Part shown: positions 1-4,716 of the stretch, piece by piece
How the letters are laid out: every line of letters starts with the position of its first letter
How positions within the stretch are numbered: the first letter of the stretch is position 1
NCBI GenBank assembly: GCA_027296805.1
Contig: JAPUIR010000006.1
Span: 1-6,204, forward strand
Length of the DNA stretch: 6,204 nt
DNA from: Chloroflexota bacterium
GTDB taxonomy: Bacteria > Chloroflexota > Dehalococcoidia > Bin125
Direction of reading: 5' to 3'
The notes under the pieces: model-generated
What the model was told of the DNA's origin: nothing
Databases searched by the model: none
The model's input: the letters and a program-made list of their open reading frames with translations, nothing else
Position numbers and translations under genes: made by a program

Positions 1-1265
1 ATCCCGTCCACGCGCCCCCAATCGACTGCCTCCCGATACCGCTCCCGCCGCGCCGGATCCGTCAGCAACGCCTCGATGAAGTAGATCCCCGGCTCGATCG
101 TGACGACGTAACCCTCCTCCAGCGGAAGGTCGGCGCGCAGATAGTTCAGCCCGAAGCGCTGGCTCGGCTCCCGCCCCGCCAGGCAGCCCCCCGCGTCGTG
201 CGTCGACAGCCCCAGCAAGTGCCCCAGCCCGTGCGGGAAGAACAGCGCATGCGCGTCCTGATCCACCAGCGACTGCGGATCGCCCCGCAGGATGCCCAGA
301 TCGACCAAGCCGCTCGCGATCTCCAGCGCTGCGGCCAGATGCAGCTCCTTGTACTCCACGCCCGGCCGCGCCGCCGCCATCGCGGCCTGCTGCGTGCGCA
401 GGACCAGCGCATAAATGTCGCGTTGCTCGGGTGTGAACGTGCCGGAGACCGGGTAGCTGCGTGTCACGTCGCTGGCGTAGCCGCCCACCTCCGCTCCAGC
501 GTCGACCAGGATCAGGTCGCCCTCCGCGAAGCGACGCCCCGTCGGCGCAAAGTGCAACGTCGCCGCGTTCCGACCGCCGCCCACGATCGATCCGTACGCC
601 GTGCGCTCGCCGCCGCTGCGGAAGAAACTCGCCTCGATCTCGATCTGCAGCTCGCGCTCACTCATCCCGGCCCGCGCCAGCGCGATCCCGCTCCGGTGCC
701 CATCGATGCTGGCCGCTGCCGCCGCCCGCATCCGCGCCAGCTCCTCCGGGTCTTTCGCCCGCCGCGTCTCCGCCACCACCTGGCTCAGCCGCGCGCTCAG
801 CTCCTCATCGACAGATAGCTCCAGCGCCACCCAGCTGGGGACGCCGTAGTCCGCCGACCGCTGCTCGATGTCGTGGTTGCCGATCACCGCCAGCGGCTCG
901 CCCCGCCGACGCTCCAGCCACGCGGCCAGCGCCGATCGGTCGCGTACCTCGTCGATGCCCGTCCCCGCCGCCTGCACCTCCAACGCATCGCTGGTGTTCA
1001 TCCACACCCGCTCCTCCAGCGGCCGCTGGTATGCGAACAGCGTCCAGCCCTCCTCCGGATCGAACGTCAGCACCCCGCCCTCACGCCGGCTCCCCGACAG
1101 GTAGTGATGCTCGGGCTCTGCGTGGAAGTCGTGCTCCTGATCAGTCCCCGCGATGGCTGGCGACAGCCCCGCGGGGATCACCACGGAGCCCCGCTGCAAA
1201 TCCCACTCGCGCACGACGCGATCGCGCCGCTGGCGCAACAGATCCCGCAGCTCGGCGTCGGTCAT
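1..1265 (-). CDS. M24 family Xaa-Pro dipeptidase / aminopeptidase P (C-terminus cut by window edge)
   Basis: Predicted cytosolic dinuclear metal peptidase acting at Xaa-Pro bonds. It reads open from an ATG at 1265 to the left edge, giving 421 residues; the stop lies outside. Residues 1-160 form the aminopeptidase-P-type N-terminal domain, and about 170 onward is the pita-bread catalytic domain. Four of the five M24 metal ligands are visible: D255 (VDAGAE), D266 (ASDVTR), H345 (FFPHGLGH) and E391 (TIEPGIYF). The fifth, a Glu normally in a GG(I/V)RIED motif, should lie just past the edge, so perhaps 30-50 residues are missing. The TIEPGIYFIEALL stretch and its following insert resemble prolidase/PepQ more than E. 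coli PepP, so dipeptidase versus aminopeptidase specificity is unresolved. A GGGAG site five bases upstream supports the ATG; another ATG at 1270 is out of frame and stops at once. It is divergent from the M20 gene. No signal peptide or membrane segment is seen. Confidence 0.93.
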   Translation of the reverse strand, partial: MTDAELRDLLRQRRDRVVREWDLQRGSVVIPAGLSPAIAGTDQEHDFHAEPEHHYLSGSRREGGVLTFDPEEGWTLFAYQRPLEERVWMNTSDALEVQAAGTGIDEVRDRSALAAWLERRRGEPLAVIGNHDIEQRSADYGVPSWVALELSVDEELSARLSQVVAETRRAKDPEELARMRAAAAASIDGHRSGIALARAGMSERELQIEIEASFFRSGGERTAYGSIVGGGRNAATLHFAPTGRRFAEGDLILVDAGAEVGGYASDVTRSYPVSGTFTPEQRDIYALVLRTQQAAMAAARPGVEYKELHLAAALEIASGLVDLGILRGDPQSLVDQDAHALFFPHGLGHLLGLSTHDAGGCLAGREPSQRFGLNYLRADLPLEEGYVVTIEPGIYFIEALLTDPARRERYREAVDWGRVDG

Positions 1266-1438
1266 CGCATCTCCCGCGGGCCTGCCCTGTCCATCAGACA
1301 AGCCCCGTCCCTGAAGAGAGGAACCCTCCCTCAGGGTAGGGAATCGCCCCTCAGGGGAGGAAGCCTCTCTTCGGGCGACTCTCCGCCAGCGACCTACACT
1401 CGTCTCCGCTGACGGAGTCCGCCAGAGGAGGCCGACCG
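1266..1438. promoter_or_regulatory. Divergent intergenic region between the M24 and M20 peptidase genes
   Basis: The 173 bases between two divergent start codons must hold the promoters of both peptidase genes unless either is read from further away. I see no pair of -35/-10 boxes good enough to call; TACACT at 1395-1400 is the best -10-like hexamer for the plus-strand gene, but it lacks a matching -35. The centre (about 1299-1378) is occupied by the palindromic tandem array listed separately. A small perfect hairpin (CTCCG 1404-1408, CGGAG 1413-1417) lies just ahead of the M20 ribosome binding site. The regulatory role is inferred from position only. Confidence 0.45.
1299..1378. repeat. Degenerate ~20-bp tandem array forming a nested palindrome
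   Basis: Four degenerate units of about 19-21 bases can be laid end to end. The last three begin with GGAA at 1320, 1340 and 1359, and the first begins with CAAG at about 1299. Each unit carries a C-rich run followed by TCAGGG or a close variant. The outer units pair with each other: bases 1310-1321 with 1364-1375 give 12 continuous pairs, one of them G-U, with nine perfect (GAAGAGAGG against CCTCTCTTC). Inside, CCTCCC (1325-1330) can pair with GGGAGG (1355-1360), or each inner unit can form its own small hairpin (CCCT/AGGG at 1324-1336; CCCC/GGGG at 1347-1357). No poly-T follows and the flanking genes diverge, so a terminator is unlikely. A chromosomal intergenic palindromic repeat is the best description; the family is not identified. 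Confidence 0.6.
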
Positions 1439-2785
1439 ATGGACCCACGCCACGACGACCTGCGCACCGCGATCGACGACCTCTTCCCCGCCCTCCGCGC
1501 GGAACTCGAGTCGCTCGTCAGCATCCCCTCCGTCAGCGCCGACGGCTTCGATCCGGCCGACGTCCGCCGCTGTGCACACACCGTCGCCGACCTCTTCCGA
1601 GACGCCGGCCTGGACGACGTCGAACTGCTGGAGGTGGAGGGCGCGCATCCCGCCGTGATCGGGCAGCGCCTCATCGACCCGAGCGCCCCCACTGTCCTGC
1701 TCTACGGCCACTACGATGTCCAGCCCCCCGGCGACCTCGAGCAGTGGCAGTCGCCCCCCTTCGAAGCTGTCGAACGCGACGGCCGCCTCTACGGCCGCGG
1801 CGCCTCCGACGACAAGGCTGGCGTCGCCGTCCACCTCGCGGCCCTGCGCGCGCACCACGCCGCGCCCCCCGTCAACGTCAAAGTCTTCGCCGAGGGCGAG
1901 GAGGAGATCGGCTCCCTGCACCTGACCGAGTTCCTAGCCCTCTACCGCGACAAGCTCGCCGCCGACCACATCGTCGTCACTGACTCCTCCAACTGGCGCG
2001 TCGGCCAACCCGCGTTCACCACCACCCTGCGCGGACTGGTCGATTGCCAAGTCGAAGTCCGCACCCTCGAGACCGGGGTGCACAGCGGCATCTTCGGCGG
2101 CGCTTTCCCCGATGCGCTCATGGTCCTCTCCCGGCTCCTCGCCTCCCTCCACGACGACGACGGCCGCCCCGCCGTCGCGGGTTTGGTCGTCGGTGACGCC
2201 GATCCGCTCGATCTCACCGAGGCGGACCTCCGCAGCCAGGCCGGCGCCGTGGACGGCCTTGAGCTGATCGGCGACGGCTCGCTCACCGGCCGCACCTGGG
2301 CCCGCCCCGCCATCTCTATCCTCGGCATCGACGCCCCCTCCACCGACGGCGCCATCAACCAGCTCGTTTCCGTGGCCCGCGCCATGGTCTCGGTCCGTCT
2401 CGCCCCGGGTGACGACCCCACCGCTGCCATGGACGCCGTCACCCGTCACTTGGAGGCCAACGTCCCTTGGGGTGCGCGCCTCCGCGTCACGCCGGGCGCA
2501 TCGGCGGCGCCCTACGAGCTGACGACCACCGGGGCTGGCTACGACGCCTTCCGCGCCGCCTTCGCCGAAGCCTGGGATCGGCAGCCTCTCGAAATCGGGA
2601 TCGGCGGATCCATCCCCTTCGTCGCCGCCTTCGCCGCGGCTTTTCCCGAGTCGTCCTTGATGCTCACCGCCACCGGCGACCCCACCAGCCGCATCCACGG
2701 TCCCAACGAGAGCCAAGACTTGGGCGACCTCAAGAAAGCCTGCCTCGCCGAGGCCATCGCCCTGCGCCTGCTCGGCGAGGACTAG
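1439..2785 (+). CDS. M20 family metallopeptidase (cytosolic dipeptidase type)
   Basis: Predicted soluble zinc dipeptidase of the CNDP/carnosinase-like M20 group, with 448 residues, a normal length. All expected active-site residues are present: H91 (YGHYDVQP), bridging D124 (ASDDKAG), general base E155 and ligand E156 (EGEEEIGS), D182 (VTDSS) and H420 (RIHGPNE). H215 (GVHSGIFGG) matches the dimer-contributed histidine of this family. The lid/dimerisation domain is approximately residues 195-345. AGGAGG at 1426-1431, seven bases before the ATG, fixes the start. No signal peptide is seen. M20 sequences alone do not give the substrate; dipeptidase is favoured over acetylornithine or succinyl-diaminopimelate deacetylase by the carnosinase-like HSGIFGG and EGEEEIGS motifs. 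It is divergent from the M24 peptidase and convergent with hinT. Codons end mainly in C. Confidence 0.93.
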   Translation: MDPRHDDLRTAIDDLFPALRAELESLVSIPSVSADGFDPADVRRCAHTVADLFRDAGLDDVELLEVEGAHPAVIGQRLIDPSAPTVLLYGHYDVQPPGDLEQWQSPPFEAVERDGRLYGRGASDDKAGVAVHLAALRAHHAAPPVNVKVFAEGEEEIGSLHLTEFLALYRDKLAADHIVVTDSSNWRVGQPAFTTTLRGLVDCQVEVRTLETGVHSGIFGGAFPDALMVLSRLLASLHDDDGRPAVAGLVVGDADPLDLTEADLRSQAGAVDGLELIGDGSLTGRTWARPAISILGIDAPSTDGAINQLVSVARAMVSVRLAPGDDPTAAMDAVTRHLEANVPWGARLRVTPGASAAPYELTTTGAGYDAFRAAFAEAWDRQPLEIGIGGSIPFVAAFAAAFPESSLMLTATGDPTSRIHGPNESQDLGDLKKACLAEAIALRLLGED

Positions 2786-2786
2786 C

Positions 2787-2860
2787 GGCTCACCCTGGGG
2801 GCACCCTCTTATCCAGGAGGCCCCCTCTTACCCGGGGGGGACCTCCTACCCGGGCGGCCA
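2787..2860 (-). repeat. Four tandem 18-19-bp copies of the hinT terminal codons and stop
   Basis: Read on the minus strand, copy 1 (2860-2843) is the real hinT end, TGGCCGCCCGGGTAGGAG, encoding W-P-P-G-stop-E. Copy 2 (2842-2825) is GTCCCCCCCGGGTAAGAG (V-P-P-G-stop-E). Copy 3 (2823-2806) is GGGCCTCCTGGATAAGAG (G-P-P-G-stop-E). Copy 4 (2804-2787) is GTGCCCCCAGGGTGAGCC (V-P-P-G-stop-A). One extra base separates copies 2/3 and 3/4, so periods are 18, 19 and 19. The array fills the spacer and stops one base short of the M20 stop codon. Slippage duplication of the hinT 3' end is the simplest explanation, but this is inference; GC-rich low complexity could exaggerate the likeness. Confidence 0.65.
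2815..2847. terminator. Possible bidirectional terminator hairpin between convergent genes
   Basis: AGGAGG (2815-2820) pairs with CCTCCT (2842-2847), and CCCCC (2821-2825) pairs with GGGGG (2836-2840). This makes an 11-bp GC-rich stem with one bulged A (2841) and a 10-base loop. A second possible stem, GGGGGC (2797-2802) with GCCCCC (2820-2825), competes with it. The position between convergent stop codons suits a shared terminator, but neither strand has the T-run expected of an intrinsic terminator. The hairpin is also a by-product of the tandem copies. Confidence 0.4.
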
Positions 2861-3190
2861 AAGCATCGCGCGGCCCCCCAGCACATGCAGGTGCAGGTGA
2901 TTCACCGTCTGCCCGCCGTTGTCGCCGGTGTTCGCCACCACCCGATAGCCGTCCTCTGCCAGCCCCTCCTGCTTCGCGACGGTGGCGCAGACCTGCAACA
3001 GATGGCCCAGCGTCGCGGCCTCCACCTCCGGCGCGTCATTGAGATCGACCATCGACTCGCGCGGAATCACTAGCACGTGCACCGGCGCTTGTGGGTTCAG
3101 GTCGCGGAACGCTACCGCCAGATCGTCCTCATAGACGATGTCCGCTTCCATCTCCCCCCGCGCTATCTGCCCGAAGATCGTGTCCGTCAT
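2846..3190 (-). CDS. hinT: HIT family protein, Hint-type purine nucleoside phosphoramidase
   Basis: Small cytosolic histidine-triad hydrolase of 114 residues, the usual Hint length. Hint enzymes cleave P-N bonds of AMP-linked amines and lysyl-adenylate-type conjugates. The HIT motif is H98-L-H100-L-H102-V-L-G-G, with H100 the expected nucleophile. The conserved NPQAPVHVLVIP core (residues 32-43) and the C-terminal GGRAMLWPPG, close to the human HINT1 ending, are both present. The N-terminal TIFGQIARGE lacks the zinc-binding Cys pair (CxxC) found in some bacterial homologues. GGGAG at 3197-3201, six bases before the ATG, supports the start. It lies 15 bases downstream of pyrC on the same strand, so co-transcription is likely. 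Its last codons and stop form the first unit of the tandem array at 2787-2860. Confidence 0.96.
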   Translation of the reverse strand: MTDTIFGQIARGEMEADIVYEDDLAVAFRDLNPQAPVHVLVIPRESMVDLNDAPEVEAATLGHLLQVCATVAKQEGLAEDGYRVVANTGDNGGQTVNHLHLHVLGGRAMLWPPG

Positions 3191-3205
3191 CGACGACTCC
3201 CAGCG

Positions 3206-4552
3206 CTAGACCGTGATTCCACCCGCCTCGTGAACGATCGCCCCCCCGTAGACCGTCGCCAGCACCTGCCCCGTCAGCGTCTCCCCTAGCAGCGGCGTGT
3301 TGCGGCTCTGCGACTGCAGCCCCTCCGCCGACACCGTCCAGCGCGCTCCCGGATCGATCACCACGATGTCCGCCGCCGCGCCGAGCGACAGCGTGCCCAG
3401 GCCGCTCAACCCCGTGCGCGCCTCGAGCCCCCAGGCCCGCACCGGTCCCAGCGTCAGCCGCTCGACCAACGTCGCCATGTCAATTGCTCCCGCCTCCACC
3501 AGCCGCATCCCCAACGCGAACGCCGTCTCCAGCCCGATCATCCCCGCCGGCGCTCGGTCGAACTCGACCTCTTTCTCGTGGGGCGCGTGCGGCGCGTGAT
3601 CCGTTGCGATGCAGTCGATCACCCCGGAGCGCAGCCCCTCCACACAGGCCGCCACGTCGTCCGGTTCGCGCAGAGGCGGATTGCACTTCGCGTCGCTGTC
3701 GTATCGCAGAACCTCGTCCTCAGGGTTGCCCCCCACCCCGAAAGCGACAACCTCGTGGTTCAAGGTCAGATGGTGCGGCGTCACCTCCGCCGTCACCTGG
3801 ATCCCCCGCGCCCGCGCCTCGGCCACCAGCTCCACGGCTCGCGCCGTGCTCAGATGTTGCACGTGGAGATGACCGCCCGTCTGCTCGGCCAGCGCGATAT
3901 CGCGCGCGACCGCGGCAATCTCCGCGCTCGCGGGACGCCCTGCCAGACCCAGCCGGGCGCTCACCCAGCCCTCATGCATCTGACCGTTGCCCACCAGCGC
4001 CGGTTCCTCGCAATGCTGCGAGAGCGGCAGGTCCCACATCGCGGCGTACTCGAACGCCTTCCGCATCAGCCCTGCGTCGGCCACGAAATCGCCGTCGTCA
4101 CTCAGCGCCACCACCCCCGCATCGACCAACTCCGCCACGGGCGCCAGCTCCACCCCCAGCCGTCCCATCGAGATGCAGCCCACCGACAGCACCCGCACGA
4201 CCGCTGAAGCGTTCGCCCGCGTCGCCTCCACCAGCCCCGCCGTATCCATTGGCGGCTCCGTGTTCGGCATCGCACAGATCGTCGTGAAGCCACCCGCCGC
4301 CGCCGCTCGCGTGCCCGACGCGATCGTCTCCTTGTGCTCCTGCCCCGGCTCGCGCAGGTGCACGTGAAGATCGACGAACCCCGGCGCCACCACCAACCCC
4401 GACGCGTCCAACACCCGCTCCGCTTCCACCCCCGCCCCAGCGTCCGCACCCACCCGTTCGATCCGACCATCCACCACGACCACATCCGCGATCGCGTCCA
4501 GATCCGTCCCCGGGTCGATCACCCGGCCTCCGCGGATCGTCAGGGTCGTCAC
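3206..4552 (-). CDS. pyrC: Class I dihydroorotase (GTG start preferred)
   Basis: Third enzyme of de novo pyrimidine synthesis, which interconverts carbamoyl-aspartate and dihydroorotate. From the GTG at 4552 it has 448 residues, near the class I norm. The amidohydrolase barrel shows the metal and substrate residues: H63 and H65 (DLHVHLREPG), the Asp pair D152-D153 (LSDDGD, class I bridging Asp instead of carbamylated Lys), H180 (LSQHCEE), H233 (VQHLST) and D318 (IATDHAPH). PNTEPP (96-101) and KCNPPLR (289-295) are typical substrate-side segments. Residues 1-55 and about 390-448 form the beta-sandwich around the barrel. The GTG start is chosen because AAGGAGG lies just upstream and homologues begin with this kind of strand (TTLTIRGGRVIDP). 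The frame stays open upstream to ATGs at 4579 and 4678, which would add 9 or 42 residues with no recognisable domain. It is followed by hinT after 15 bases. No pyrimidine attenuator or PyrR site is recognised. Confidence 0.95.
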   Translation of the reverse strand: MTTLTIRGGRVIDPGTDLDAIADVVVVDGRIERVGADAGAGVEAERVLDASGLVVAPGFVDLHVHLREPGQEHKETIASGTRAAAAGGFTTICAMPNTEPPMDTAGLVEATRANASAVVRVLSVGCISMGRLGVELAPVAELVDAGVVALSDDGDFVADAGLMRKAFEYAAMWDLPLSQHCEEPALVGNGQMHEGWVSARLGLAGRPASAEIAAVARDIALAEQTGGHLHVQHLSTARAVELVAEARARGIQVTAEVTPHHLTLNHEVVAFGVGGNPEDEVLRYDSDAKCNPPLREPDDVAACVEGLRSGVIDCIATDHAPHAPHEKEVEFDRAPAGMIGLETAFALGMRLVEAGAIDMATLVERLTLGPVRAWGLEARTGLSGLGTLSLGAAADIVVIDPGARWTVSAEGLQSQSRNTPLLGETLTGQVLATVYGGAIVHEAGGITV

Positions 4553-4556
4553 GCAG

Positions 4557-4563
4557 CCTCCTT
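4557..4563 (-). promoter_or_regulatory. Ribosome binding site deciding the pyrC GTG start
   Basis: The minus strand reads AAGGAGG here, four bases before GTG at 4552. The spacing is slightly short but the match to the anti-Shine-Dalgarno sequence is nearly full. I see no comparable site ahead of the in-frame ATGs at 4579 or 4678. Confidence 0.7.
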
Positions 4564-4698
4564 GTGCGGTTGCTCGCATGCGCGTTCCACCGATGGTAGC
4601 GACCGCATCCCGCGCCGACAGTGCCACCGCATCCGTGACCCACGCTCTGTCATGTCCCAACGGCGCCTCGCCGGTCACGCGATAGGCTCACACCACAC

Positions 4699-4703
4699 GG
4701 AGG
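4699..4703 (+). promoter_or_regulatory. Ribosome binding site of the oligopeptidase B gene, unusually far from its GTG
   Basis: GGAGG lies 13 bases before the GTG at 4717, longer than the usual 5-9. No ATG, GTG or TTG occurs in frame between the upstream in-frame stop (4636-4638) and 4717, so GTG 4717 is the only conventional start that keeps the conserved N-terminus. Confidence 0.5.
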
Positions 4704-4716
4704 CCATCTCGACATC

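Larger units (their letters stand above)
4553..4716. promoter_or_regulatory. Divergent intergenic region between pyrC and the oligopeptidase B gene
   Basis: These 164 bases separate two divergent starts and should carry the promoters for pyrC-hinT (minus) and the oligopeptidase (plus). I could not pick a convincing -35/-10 pair on either strand. A 9-base direct repeat, ACCGCATCC, occurs at 4602-4610 and 4626-4634, 24 bases apart, and might be an operator pair or chance. The minus strand is also an open extension of the pyrC frame up to 4678, judged non-coding here. Confidence 0.4.

Noticed and set aside
461..1339. Long plus-strand open frame of 292 codons
   Set aside because: It lies antisense to the well-supported M24 peptidase, is composed mostly of Arg, Pro, Ser and Ala with no motif, and is the expected shadow of a GC-rich gene.
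1299..1378. CRISPR-like array
   Set aside because: The units are contiguous and degenerate with no unique spacers, and no cas gene is nearby.
1395..1400. TACACT as a -10 box for the M20 gene
   Set aside because: Only four of six bases match the consensus and no acceptable -35 hexamer lies 16-19 bases upstream.
1404..1417. CTCCG-CTGA-CGGAG hairpin ahead of the M20 start as a riboswitch or attenuator
   Set aside because: A 5-bp stem alone is common by chance in DNA this GC-rich, and it does not cover the ribosome binding site at 1426-1431.
1934..2716. Minus-strand open frame of 260 codons
   Set aside because: It is antisense to the M20 peptidase, whose catalytic residues are all intact; the composition (Gly, Val, Asp, Glu rich) reflects complementing a C-ending-codon gene.
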